From contig JAFGLH010000028.1 of the NCBI GenBank assembly GCA_016928165.1, positions 1 through 32,215 of the forward strand: a DNA stretch of 32,215 nucleotides, read 5' to 3'. Origin of the DNA: Pirellulales bacterium. Lineage in GTDB: Bacteria; Planctomycetota; Planctomycetia; Pirellulales; Thermoguttaceae. Both the position numbers and the translations under genes were made by a program. The first letter of the stretch is position 1. Every line of letters starts with the position of its first letter. A model generated the notes under the pieces. That model was not told the DNA's origin and ran no database searches. It saw only the letters and a list, made by a program, of their open reading frames with translations. Shown piece after piece: positions 1 to 7,699 of the stretch.

Positions 1-107
1 CCCCGCCCCTCGGCTACCAACTGCCGCGCGACAAGCGCGGCGACGTAGGTTTTTCCCACGCCGGTGTCCGTGCCGACGATGAACAATCCTGGAACGCGTT
101 TCGACAC
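1..107 (-). CDS. bioD: Dethiobiotin synthetase, N-terminal fragment (cut by window edge)
   Basis: Read on the minus strand from a GTG at 107, the translation contains LFIVGTDTGVGKTYVAALVA. This is the N-terminal P-loop of BioD (GTDTxVGKT), the ATP-dependent enzyme that closes the ureido ring of dethiobiotin in biotin synthesis. About 35 residues are visible before the window ends. A GAGGAG sequence lies about a dozen bases upstream of the GTG, and the aroE-like stop is 24 bases upstream, so the two genes are probably co-transcribed. The P-loop is distinctive, but related P-loop amidoligases such as CobB or CobQ cannot be fully excluded from this fragment. Confidence 0.75.
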   Translation of the reverse strand, partial: MSKRVPGLFIVGTDTGVGKTYVAALVARQLVAEGR

Positions 108-131
108 CGCGGCGCGAGCTCCTCGACGAGG

Positions 132-971
132 CTACAATTCCAGAAATTCCTCGGCCGCCTCGCGCAGCGTCTGGCGGTCCGGCTCCGCGCCCGTCCAACG
201 CCGCAAAGCAATCGCCACTTGTTCGATGAACGCGCACAATCCGTCGATTGTCTTGCAGCCGCGTTCGGCGGCGTCGCGGAGCAGTCGGGTTTGCGGCGGG
301 TTGATCGCCGCGTCGGCAACGATCAACTCCGGCCGTAGACTGCCGCCGCCGAGCGGCAAGCGGTCGGCCGTCTGGTCGATGCTTGTGGCTTGCAGGAGGA
401 CTTCCGTATCCAAAGGCACGGTGAAATCGCCTTCCCAGGCGGCGGCGACGGCCGATGTTTTATATTTCTCGACCAGCAGCGCGGCCAACTCCTCGGCCCG
501 GGCCAGGGTCCGATTGACGATCATCAGCGAGGCCCCGGCGGCGGCCAACTCGACGCCCGCCGCGCGGGCGAGCCGCCCGGCGCCGAGGATGACGACTTGT
601 TTTCCCGCCGGATCGACCAGCCGGCGGAGCGACTCGACGAACCCCCGGCCTTCGAGATTGTCGCCGACCAGTGTGTCTTCGCGGCGATAAATGAAGTTCA
701 CCGCGCCGACGGCCGCGGCCGTTTCGTCGACTCGATCCAACAGGGGGATGACGGCTTGTTTGTGGGGATGGTCGCAGTGCGCGCCCTGGAATCCCAACAC
801 CCTCAATCCGCCCACGGCGGCGGCCAGGTCCTTCGGAGCGACCTCGAAGGTCATGTAGCGCCAGTCTAGGTCCCGCTCGGCGAAGGCCCGCTCAACCAGG
901 TATTGCGTGGGATTTCCGCCGACCGGGTGTGCCAGCAAGGCGAGCAGCGGTTGCACTGCGGGGCTCGACAC
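132..971 (-). CDS. aroE: Shikimate dehydrogenase-like protein with altered active site
   Basis: About 279 residues with the AroE two-domain layout. The substrate half (residues 10-115) has HPVGGNPTQYL, PHKQAVIPLLD, GAVN and VGDNLEGRGF. The NADP half has VVILGAGRLARAAGVEL and the NRT..RA motif typical of NADP-binding AroE. The family reduces 3-dehydroshikimate with NADPH in aromatic amino acid synthesis. The catalytic Lys is kept (K71), but the partner Asp of NTDG is Glu (E107 in NLEG) and the NVT before P-x-K reads HCD. I chose GTG at 971, which has GGAG seven bases upstream. An ATG at 1031 would add 20 arginine-rich residues and abuts a heptamer repeat array. It could be a diverged paralog with another substrate rather than a working AroE. 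Confidence 0.8.
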   Translation of the reverse strand: MSSPAVQPLLALLAHPVGGNPTQYLVERAFAERDLDWRYMTFEVAPKDLAAAVGGLRVLGFQGAHCDHPHKQAVIPLLDRVDETAAAVGAVNFIYRREDTLVGDNLEGRGFVESLRRLVDPAGKQVVILGAGRLARAAGVELAAAGASLMIVNRTLARAEELAALLVEKYKTSAVAAAWEGDFTVPLDTEVLLQATSIDQTADRLPLGGGSLRPELIVADAAINPPQTRLLRDAAERGCKTIDGLCAFIEQVAIALRRWTGAEPDRQTLREAAEEFLEL

Positions 972-1031
972 GAGACGTCTCCGGCGATAGTGGCTTGGCG
1001 GCGCGAGTCCCGAGATGCGCCGCACGACCAT

Positions 1032-1066
1032 GGATCATAGATCAAAAATCAAAAATTATAAATCCC
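1032..1066. repeat. Heptanucleotide tandem array (5 units)
   Basis: Five consecutive 7-mers: GGATCAT, AGATCAA, AAATCAA, AAATTAT, AAATCCC. They fill the gap between the esterase stop (1070) and the longest reading frame of the aroE-like gene. The consensus is close to AAATCAA, and related AATCAG-type heptamers recur at 25806 and 28120. Confidence 0.75.
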
Positions 1067-1069
1067 CCC

Positions 1070-2479
1070 CTATTTTCCTTCGGTGACGCCCTTCCATTGG
1101 TCGGTTCGGAACGGGGAGGCGGGCAAACCGGCCTTGTTCGCCAGGTTTGGAACGGCGTCGTCGCGCCAGGCGTAACGGACCGCCAACGGTTGGGAAACGC
1201 CGTCCGAATGAACGACGATCGAGTCGCCGTCGATCTCGGCCGTCGCCGGGATGAACTTCCGATCGGACCCGGCAATGGTGAAATCCCGCAGCGGCTTGCC
1301 GTCCGAGGCGGCCAGGCCGCCGTCGACGTGCTCGAAGCGGAGGCGGATTTTATTCCCTTCGACGGCCATCGACTTGTAGATCGGGCCGGAATAAACCGCG
1401 TCGCGGCCGTAAACGGTAGACAGCGCCCAAAGCGCCAACCGCTTGCCCACGTCCAATTTGTTGCGGGGATGGATGTCTTTTACGTTGCCGATGTCCATCG
1501 TGACGGCCATGCCGGTGTTGGGGACGTTTTTCAGCGTCATCAACTGCGCCTCGCGCAGCTCGGCGCAGTTTTCCGGATTCTGGCCGCCGTAGCGGAAAGG
1601 CGCCAGTTGCACGAAGCCGAAGGGGAAATCGCCCTGCCCCCAGTCGTTTCTCCAGTTTGCTATCATCGCGGGGAAGAGTTTTCGATATTGATGTGCCCGA
1701 GAGACGTTCGATTCGCCCTGATACCAAACGGCGCCGCGGATGGCGTAGGGAATCAGCGGGGCGATCATGCCGTTGTAGAGCAAAGCGGAATCGGGGTTAT
1801 GAAGCAACGGTTTCAGCGCGGGATCGCGCGCGAGCGTATCCCGGCTGGTCCAGAATTCGGCCGGGGTTCCGCCCCAGGCGGATTGGATCAGGCCAACCGG
1901 CACGCCCAACTCCCGTTGCAGTTGGCGGCCGAAGTAATAGGCCACGGCGGAGAAGCTCCCTCGCCCCGTCTTGACGATGTTGCTCGGCGTGCAGGGGAGC
2001 CATCTGCCGTCGACGTTCGCGGCGGGGACAACGGTCTTCGTCTCGGGAACGAAGAAGAGCCGAAGGTTCGGCTGCTCGGCATCGGCGACCGTCTGTTTGC
2101 CGTTCTCCGCGGCCGCCAGTCCCCAGACCATGTTCGATTGGCCTGAGCAGAGCCAGACTTCGCCGACGGCGACGTTATTGAACACCAGCGTCGTGCCTGA
2201 GGAACCCTTGACGGTCATGTTCGTCGGGCGAGCGAGTTCCAACTCTTGTAACGCGACTTTCCATTTTCCATCCTCGTCGGCGCGAGCGATATGCGTCTGT
2301 CCGGCGATGGAGACGACAACCTCCTCGCCCGGCGCGGCCCAACCCCAGACGGGCGCCGGCCGTCCGCGCTGCAGCACCATGTTGTCGTCGAAGACGGCCG
2401 GCATCCTGACCGCGGCCGCGGCCGGTCCGACGATCGTTAGCAAGCAAGCAAACGTCAATACGATGTTTATGCGACGCAT
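1070..2479 (-). CDS. Sialate O-acetylesterase (SASA / SGNH-type)
   Basis: A 469-residue exported esterase. The start has a strong AAGGAG six bases upstream and encodes a signal peptide (MRRINIVLTF..GPAAAA). Residues 23-105 form a beta-rich N-terminal domain with the family's DNMVLQRGRPAPVWGWA stretch. The hydrolase domain has the nucleophile motif GQSNM (S115), WGGTPAEFW (203-210), WYQGESN (252-258) and the late DIHP motif with likely catalytic D335 and H337. The family (PF03629) removes O-acetyl groups from sialic acids or other acetylated glycans in the periplasm or outside the cell, which fits a polysaccharide-degrading planctomycete. The gene starts 15 bases after the TlpA-like stop, so the two are likely co-transcribed. 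Exact substrate unknown. Confidence 0.88.
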   Translation of the reverse strand: MRRINIVLTFACLLTIVGPAAAAVRMPAVFDDNMVLQRGRPAPVWGWAAPGEEVVVSIAGQTHIARADEDGKWKVALQELELARPTNMTVKGSSGTTLVFNNVAVGEVWLCSGQSNMVWGLAAAENGKQTVADAEQPNLRLFFVPETKTVVPAANVDGRWLPCTPSNIVKTGRGSFSAVAYYFGRQLQRELGVPVGLIQSAWGGTPAEFWTSRDTLARDPALKPLLHNPDSALLYNGMIAPLIPYAIRGAVWYQGESNVSRAHQYRKLFPAMIANWRNDWGQGDFPFGFVQLAPFRYGGQNPENCAELREAQLMTLKNVPNTGMAVTMDIGNVKDIHPRNKLDVGKRLALWALSTVYGRDAVYSGPIYKSMAVEGNKIRLRFEHVDGGLAASDGKPLRDFTIAGSDRKFIPATAEIDGDSIVVHSDGVSQPLAVRYAWRDDAVPNLANKAGLPASPFRTDQWKGVTEGK

Positions 2480-2494
2480 GGGGCGCTCCTTCGG

Positions 2495-3706
2495 TTAAAA
2501 GTCCAATTTGATGCGCGGTTTTTCATCGGCCGGCGGGCCGAATAGTTTCCGCAGTTCCTCTTTCAGCTTCAAGCCGCGGGCGTCGAGGGTAATCACCTTG
2601 CCATCGCGGCCGACGAGGATTTTCGTGGGAATTTCCGCGATGCCGTAGTATCTCACCGTGTAGCTCGGTCCGTCCTCGCCGTAGACGATCGTCCAGGGAA
2701 GCTCCCGTTCCTTGAGGAAACTTTCCAGGTCGGCCGGACGCTGGTCGCAACTGACCCCGACTATCTCGAATCCCCGGTCGCGGTATTGATCGTAGTATTT
2801 TTTCATTATTCTCAGGTCGGCCACGCTCGCCCCCGACCAGGAGCTCCAAAAATCGACCAACACGATTTTGCCTTTGTATTTACCCCAGTCGAAATCGCCG
2901 CCGCCGAAGATTTTTCCCTCGATTTTGATTTCGTTGCCCGGCAGCTCGAGCCGCCGCGCGGTCCCGGCCATCATTTGGGCGAATTTCACCAACTCCTCCT
3001 CCTCGCAATAGGCGAACGCCTTGGCGATCGAAAAATATACTTCGGAGGCGTAGCGATTGTCGCCGGTCAACTCGGCGATCTTTCCGGCCAGCAAGGCCAA
3101 GCGGGCGTCGTTCGCCTCCGGCGCCCCCTCGGCGAGAAATTTCAACGCCGCGTCGATCGCCTTTTTGCGGTTCCGCGGCTCCTCCCTCTCCGTCTTGGAC
3201 AACTCGATCAGCAAGCCGAAGTTGCGGACCATTCGAGAGTATTTTTCGTAGCCGAGTTCGAGCAATTCCTCGGCGAACTCGTTCAATTGCTCTTTGTCTT
3301 CGAGCAACTGCATCTTCAGTTGCACGGCGTAGCTCATGTTCTTTTCTTCCGCCTGGGCGGCGATGATGTGTTCGGCGGCCCTCCGCAGCGCCCGGCGGGC
3401 CTTTAGCACCATCAGCACGTTGGTGCAGCGGGTTTTGCGCACTTTGTTGATGTACTCTCTGAGTTCTTCCGGTGTTCCTTCGGGAACAATGAAGGGATCG
3501 GGCGGCTTCGGCTTCTCGTCTTTTTTCTCGGCGCCGGCCGGTTTTTGCCCGGCGGGGCTTTGCGGGGCGGGCCGTTCCTCCGCCCGCCGCTCCGCGGCCG
3601 GTTTCTGCGCCGGCGCCTGCTCGCTTTCGGCCGCCGGGAGCGGCCAACAGTACAGAACCGCCAGACATGAAACCGCCAGCGACAGTCCCCTAATTGTGCC
3701 GCGCAT
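2495..3706 (-). CDS. TlpA-like thioredoxin-fold protein lacking the CxxC cysteines
   Basis: 403 residues from the ATG at 3706 (CGGGAG just upstream). The longer frame to 3748 would overlap the LOG gene. There is a signal peptide (residues 1-26), a Pro/Ala/Lys/Glu-rich linker (27-72), a helical region (75-255), then a TlpA/redoxin domain (about 262-390). The domain keeps the fold signatures IVLVDFWSSWSG, the region after it, and the cis-Pro in EIPTKIL (P360). However, the redox motif normally WCxxC reads W290-SGAS, so both cysteines are serine. It therefore cannot do thiol-disulfide exchange by the usual mechanism. The fold may serve as a binding module in the periplasm. It sits between the LOG gene and the esterase with short gaps. 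Confidence 0.8.
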   Translation of the reverse strand: MRGTIRGLSLAVSCLAVLYCWPLPAAESEQAPAQKPAAERRAEERPAPQSPAGQKPAGAEKKDEKPKPPDPFIVPEGTPEELREYINKVRKTRCTNVLMVLKARRALRRAAEHIIAAQAEEKNMSYAVQLKMQLLEDKEQLNEFAEELLELGYEKYSRMVRNFGLLIELSKTEREEPRNRKKAIDAALKFLAEGAPEANDARLALLAGKIAELTGDNRYASEVYFSIAKAFAYCEEEELVKFAQMMAGTARRLELPGNEIKIEGKIFGGGDFDWGKYKGKIVLVDFWSSWSGASVADLRIMKKYYDQYRDRGFEIVGVSCDQRPADLESFLKERELPWTIVYGEDGPSYTVRYYGIAEIPTKILVGRDGKVITLDARGLKLKEELRKLFGPPADEKPRIKLDF

Positions 3707-3734
3707 CGTGAACTCCCGGCGTGAAAACCCAATT

Positions 3735-4616
3735 TTAATAAGCGTCAAATCCCATCTTTCCGTCCTTCGCCGTCGGCGCGGCCTCGCTTTCCGCGCGGCG
3801 GATAATGTCCCAGGCTTCGGAGGGCGTCTCCGCGTAGTCGATCAACGCGAGGTCCGCGTCGTCGATGGTCCCTTGGTCGGCGAGGAACTGGAAGTCGACC
3901 ACGCGGCGCCAGTATTCCCGTCCAAAAAGTATGATCGGAATCGCTTGCATGCGGCCCGTCTGACGGAGCGTCAGGGCGTCGAACAACTCGTCGAGCGTGC
4001 CGAAGCCGCCGGGAAAGGCGACCAGCGCCCTGGCCCTTAAAAGGAAATGCAGTTTTCGGACGGCGAAGTAATGGAACTGGAAGCACAACTCGGGCGTGAT
4101 GTACGGATTGGGTTGCTGTTCGCGGGGCAGGCGGATGTTTAGTCCGATCGACTTTGCCCCCGCGTCGGCGGCGCCTCGATTGGCCGCCTCCATGATGCCC
4201 GGTCCCCCGCCGGTCATCACCACGTAGTCGCAAGGCGGGTCCTTCTGGCACTCGGCCGAAACCAGGCGGCCGAACTCTCGCGCGGCGTCGTAGTAACGAC
4301 TGCGTTCGAGCAGCCGCTTGGCCCGATCGACCGCCCGGCGCAGCGACCGATCGTCCGGCGCGGCTGCGAGGGCTTTTTCGGCCCGCTCCAACCGGTTTCG
4401 CGCTTCGGCCGGCTCGACGATCCGCGTACCGCCGAAGACCACGATCGTCGAGCGGACGCGCTCCCGATGCAGATACAATTCCGGCTTGAGCAGTTCCAAC
4501 TCGATCCGCGCGGCCCGCATCTCGGGCCGCATGAGAAAATCGACGTCCTTGTAGGCCACGCGATAGCTGGGTGATTGGAGAATGCTCGTCACCTTGGCGG
4601 CGGGATTTTCGGACAC
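3735..4616 (-). CDS. LOG-family Rossmann-fold protein (TIGR00730-like)
   Basis: About 293 residues from a GTG at 4616, with GAGG eight bases upstream. A longer frame to 4760 would run into the prepilin peptidase gene. The family signatures are clear: VVFGGTRIVEP at the start of the fold, MTGGGPGIMEAANRGA in the middle and FPGGFGTLDELFDALTLRQTGR near the C-terminus. The PGGxGT nucleotide-binding loop is the hallmark of cytokinin-riboside-monophosphate phosphoribohydrolase-like (LOG) proteins, often misnamed lysine decarboxylases. A helical insert (about residues 65-110) follows the first strand, as in the longer bacterial LOG group. In bacteria the physiological substrate is usually unknown; AMP-like nucleotides are plausible. 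The stop lies 28 bases before the TlpA-like start. Confidence 0.85.
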   Translation of the reverse strand: MSENPAAKVTSILQSPSYRVAYKDVDFLMRPEMRAARIELELLKPELYLHRERVRSTIVVFGGTRIVEPAEARNRLERAEKALAAAPDDRSLRRAVDRAKRLLERSRYYDAAREFGRLVSAECQKDPPCDYVVMTGGGPGIMEAANRGAADAGAKSIGLNIRLPREQQPNPYITPELCFQFHYFAVRKLHFLLRARALVAFPGGFGTLDELFDALTLRQTGRMQAIPIILFGREYWRRVVDFQFLADQGTIDDADLALIDYAETPSEAWDIIRRAESEAAPTAKDGKMGFDAY

Positions 4617-4707
4617 GGCAGGAACCTCGATTCGCGTCTCTATCGACGGCCGTGGGTGAACGCGCGCTGATCCCACGCGGCGGACGGCCGCACCGTACAA
4701 TTTTAAT

Positions 4708-5613
4708 TTACCAAGATTGATATAGCGCAACAAGCCGCGACCAGGCGATAATCCAGGCAAATGAAAGCAAAAAAAGCCAGGCGGCCGCGGGCGCCTTCGA
4801 AGTCGGCCGCGGGCGACGCAAGGGCCGCGTCGCGCAATGAATCGCCGCCGTCGCCAGGGCTATTGCGAGGACCGCTTGCCAGCCGAGATAAAGCCCCACG
4901 CAAAGCAGGCAATAAAATGTACCGAACGATTGCGAGTTGTTTTTTACGGATCGTCGGCGGACGATTTGCCGTATCGACCACGCCGCCGCGCCCAACGCGC
5001 CGCCGATGGCCAAACCGGCCAGACCGTCCACGGCGCCGGCCGAATGGATGGGCAATCCCGGCCAGGCCGCCACGGGCCGCAGCAGCGGCCATAGCAGAGG
5101 CGCCAGCAATCCCGCCGCAAAGGCCGGAACAAACAAACGCGGCGGCGGCCGTCGCCCGTCGTATTCGATCAATGCGGCACAGAGCAGCGTACACAACAGC
5201 AAGAGGTGGAATAGATACGTGCCATAGAGTTGCAATCCGCCGACGCCGCCGACCGCGACGTTGTCGGAAACCGCTATCGCCCGCAGGGGGAGATTCGCTC
5301 CCTGCGAAAAATGCTCCACGGCGGCCAGCGCGGCGAACATCGCCGCCGTGAGGGCCTCGACCAGCGGATAGCGGACCGATATCCGCTCGCCGCAGTCCCG
5401 GCACCGACCCCGCAGAAAAATCCAGCCGAAGACCGGAACGTTGTCTCGCCAACGAATGGGCCGCTTGCAAGTGGGGCAGTGCGAAGGCGGCTCGATCAGG
5501 CTCAGCCCCAGCGGCAGCCGATAGACCACCACGTTGAGAAAACTGCCCACCGCGCCGCCGACAACGGCCAGCCAAATCACGAACAACCAACCGGTGTCGC
5601 TGGGCGGGGGCAT
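4708..5613 (-). CDS. Prepilin peptidase (A24 / GspO-PilD type) missing the GxGD aspartate
   Basis: 301 residues, polytopic membrane protein. The N-terminal domain is classic: [12 protein letters not shown] (23-34), the zinc-type Cys pairs CPTC (46-49) and CRDC (71-74), and [10 protein letters not shown]. The family cleaves type IV prepilin and pseudopilin leaders at the cytoplasmic face and N-methylates the new N-terminus. The first catalytic Asp can be assigned to D152 ([10 protein letters not shown]). The second, in the GxGD motif before LLxxxGxxLGWQAV, is replaced: residues 229-232 read SFGT, followed by [16 protein letters not shown]. The alignment at this spot is unambiguous because the flanking LGWQAV is kept. 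The protein may be inactive as a protease or work by a modified site. Two possible substrates (DUF1559 proteins) lie at 23067 and 28109. Confidence 0.85.
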   Translation of the reverse strand: MPPPSDTGWLFVIWLAVVGGAVGSFLNVVVYRLPLGLSLIEPPSHCPTCKRPIRWRDNVPVFGWIFLRGRCRDCGERISVRYPLVEALTAAMFAALAAVEHFSQGANLPLRAIAVSDNVAVGGVGGLQLYGTYLFHLLLLCTLLCAALIEYDGRRPPPRLFVPAFAAGLLAPLLWPLLRPVAAWPGLPIHSAGAVDGLAGLAIGGALGAAAWSIRQIVRRRSVKNNSQSFGTFYCLLCVGLYLGWQAVLAIALATAAIHCATRPLRRPRPTSKAPAAAWLFLLSFAWIIAWSRLVALYQSW

Positions 5614-5673
5614 TTCGTCGATTACGCTTGTTTGTTTTGCCGCCGCGTCCGCGCGGCGCGTGTGCTCGGAAAA

Positions 5674-6660
5674 TTATCGGTTTTCCATCGCGGCCCGGAC
5701 CGCGTCGAGGACTTTCCGCCGCGCCGCGTCGAGCGGCTCTTTTAGCATTGCCCCGGCCGCCTTGGCGTGTCCGCCGCCGCCGAATTGTTCGGCCACCCGG
5801 CTGCAATCCATGCGGCATCGGCTGCGGAAGCTGATCTTGAAACCGCCCTCGGGCTGCTCGACCAAGATCACCGCCGCCTCGGTGCCGCCGACCGCGAGGG
5901 TCATGTTGATGATGTCTTCGCTATCGGCGGGTATCGCGCCGACCTCGCGGAAATCCTCGATGCTGAGCCAGGTGTGTATCAAACGGCCGTCGAGTTCCGT
6001 GCGCGTGTGGTCCAGCGCGCGGCCGATCAGCCGCAATCGGCCGTGCGAGTCGTTTTCGTACAGTTCCTTGTAGAGTCGGTCGGCGACGGCGCCGGCGCCG
6101 GCCAGCCGCGCGGCCAGCCGCAGCGTTTCGGCCGTCGTCGAGGCGAAGCGGAACCAGCCGGTGTCCGTGGTCAAGGCGACAAAGGCCGGCTCCGCGATTT
6201 GCGGAGTCAGCGGGACCCCCAACCGGTCCGCCGCCTCGACGACCAACCGGCCGGTGGCCTCGGCTTCCACGTCCTTGAACACTTCGGCGCCAAGATCGTC
6301 CTCGCTTTTATGGTGGTCGACCACGACCTTCAAGCCGGGGAAGTTTTGGATTACCTCTCCCATCTCGCCCAATTGCGCCCAGGCGCTGGTGTCGAGGATC
6401 ATCAGCACCTCGCGGTCGACCAGCTTCTCGGCCGCGACGTCGACGCCCAGTTGAGCAAGCCGTTTTTCCGGGTCGAGAAATTGCAGGTTCGGCGGCACGG
6501 CGAAGGCGTTGCACGCCAAAACGTCCTTGCCCAGCGATTTCAGTATCTCTGCCATGGCTAGCTCGCTGCCCAGGGCGTCGCCGTCCGGGCGAACGTGTGT
6601 GGTCAGCACGAAACGCCGGTGGGCGCTTACGATTTCAACGAAGCGGTTCCAAGGGATCAT
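5674..6660 (-). CDS. nrnA: DHH/DHHA1 phosphoesterase, NrnA-type oligoribonuclease / pAp phosphatase
   Basis: 328 residues, the normal family length. DHH domain motifs in order: THVRPDGDALGSELAM (metal ligands around H22, D26, D28), the ILDTS strand, VVVDHHKSEDD (the DHH signature) and TDTGWFRF. The C-terminal DHHA1 domain ends with FGGGGHAKAAGAML, the substrate-binding GGGHxxAAG motif. The family degrades nanoRNAs and dephosphorylates 3'-phosphoadenosine 5'-phosphate in the cytoplasm with Mn2+. The gene follows ribF after a 110-base gap holding a palindrome, and precedes the prepilin peptidase by 60 bases. No clear ribosome binding site is visible before the ATG at 6660. Confidence 0.88.
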   Translation of the reverse strand: MIPWNRFVEIVSAHRRFVLTTHVRPDGDALGSELAMAEILKSLGKDVLACNAFAVPPNLQFLDPEKRLAQLGVDVAAEKLVDREVLMILDTSAWAQLGEMGEVIQNFPGLKVVVDHHKSEDDLGAEVFKDVEAEATGRLVVEAADRLGVPLTPQIAEPAFVALTTDTGWFRFASTTAETLRLAARLAGAGAVADRLYKELYENDSHGRLRLIGRALDHTRTELDGRLIHTWLSIEDFREVGAIPADSEDIINMTLAVGGTEAAVILVEQPEGGFKISFRSRCRMDCSRVAEQFGGGGHAKAAGAMLKEPLDAARRKVLDAVRAAMENR

Positions 6661-6688
6661 GATGTTGATTGGTAGTATGCAATGTTGC

Positions 6689-6754
6689 GTTTAGCGGCCG
6701 TCGGCACGACGGCCCTTTCAATTATCAAAGCCGCCTTGCCGGCGACCGCTAAAC
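6689..6754. repeat. REP-like palindromic element with GTTTAGCGG termini
   Basis: Perfect 9-bp terminal inverted repeats, GTTTAGCGG (6689-6697) and CCGCTAAAC (6746-6754). They enclose a perfect hairpin GGCCGTCG-GCA-CGACGGCC (6696-6714) and a looser second hairpin (about 6731-6744). It fills the ribF-nrnA gap. A half copy with the same GTTTAGCGG start lies at 11825. It could affect ribF mRNA 3' stability; no U-tract is present for intrinsic termination. Confidence 0.7.
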
Positions 6755-6769
6755 AGAAAAATCTCGTTG

Positions 6770-7699
6770 TTATTGACTTCCGGCGGCGATTTCGAGCGAT
6801 CGGGCGACGTCCCGCCTCATTTGATCGATCAGCGCCTCGGCGGACTCGAACCGCTTAATTTCCCTCAGTTTGTCGAGAAAGTCAACCTCGATCGAACGCT
6901 CGTAGATCATCTCGTGGAAGCCGATCAGGTGGACCTCGACCTTGGTTCCCCCCTCGCCGAAGGTCGGATTCGGTCCTAGGCTGACCGCCGCCGGACGCCG
7001 AATATTCCCGACCATTGCCCGGGCGGCGTAAATCCCGTGGCCCGGTAAAAGCACGTCAACATGACCGAGATTGGCGGTGGGATATCCGAGCCGGGCGCCT
7101 CGTCCGGCGCCGTAGACCACGAGGCCGCGAATCCGGTATGGTCGGCCGAGCATTTTTCCCGCCGCGGCTATTTCTCCCTGGGAAACGAGTCGGCGGATCC
7201 GCGAGCTGGAGACGATTCGACCGGCGACCTCCACCGGCTGGACGACCTCGAACGGCATGCCCGCCGCCGCGCAAAGCTGCCGCAGCAGATCGACGTTTCC
7301 GGAGCGATTGCGGCCGAAGAAGAAGTTTGGCCCCTCGACCATCGCCCTGGCGGAGAGCCGGCCGCGAACAACGCGATCGAAGAACTCGCGCGGCTCGGTG
7401 TCGAGAAACTCCTTGTTCGTCGGATAGACGACCAGCGCATCGACGCCCAATTCGGCGAGGATTTCGATCTTCCGTTCGAGCCAAACCAACGGCTCGGGCG
7501 CGGCGTCGGGGCGCAACAGGCGCGTGGGGGGCGGATCGAAGGTGAACGCCACGGCCGGGCCGCCCACCCGAGAGACCATCGCCCGAAGCCGCTCGATAAG
7601 CCGGGCGTGGCCGAGGTGCGCGCCGTCGAAGTTGCCGATGGCCACGGCGCCGCCGCGGAGCGAGTCGGGAAAGTCGTCGAGGCCGTGGACCGTTTTCAT
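6770..7699 (-). CDS. ribF: Bifunctional riboflavin kinase / FAD synthetase
   Basis: 309 residues, the usual RibF length. The N-terminal nucleotidyltransferase domain has VAIGNFDGAHLGHARLI (the GNFDGxHxGH motif, about residues 20-34), FTFDPPP, and the ISSSRIR-type motif as IVSSSRIRRLVSQG. The C-terminal kinase domain shows GRGARLGYPTANL, GIYAARAMV, NPTFGEGG and VEVHL. The enzyme phosphorylates riboflavin to FMN and adenylates FMN to FAD. Its ATG (7699) directly follows the TAG of the upstream UvrB/C-motif gene with no gap, implying translational coupling. No FMN riboswitch is seen, which is expected for a gene inside an operon. Confidence 0.95.
   Translation of the reverse strand: MKTVHGLDDFPDSLRGGAVAIGNFDGAHLGHARLIERLRAMVSRVGGPAVAFTFDPPPTRLLRPDAAPEPLVWLERKIEILAELGVDALVVYPTNKEFLDTEPREFFDRVVRGRLSARAMVEGPNFFFGRNRSGNVDLLRQLCAAAGMPFEVVQPVEVAGRIVSSSRIRRLVSQGEIAAAGKMLGRPYRIRGLVVYGAGRGARLGYPTANLGHVDVLLPGHGIYAARAMVGNIRRPAAVSLGPNPTFGEGGTKVEVHLIGFHEMIYERSIEVDFLDKLREIKRFESAEALIDQMRRDVARSLEIAAGSQ

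Noticed and set aside
971-1031. Longer N-terminus for the AroE-like protein
   Set aside because: It adds an arginine-rich stretch not seen in the family and abuts a repeat array; the GTG at 971 has GGAG at good spacing.
4617-4760. Longer N-terminus for the LOG-family protein
   Set aside because: It would overlap the prepilin peptidase gene by about 50 bases and has no family match; GTG at 4616 is better supported.
6661-6769. FMN riboswitch near ribF
   Set aside because: The gap lies after ribF, not before it, and contains only the palindromic element; none of the conserved riboswitch segments are visible.
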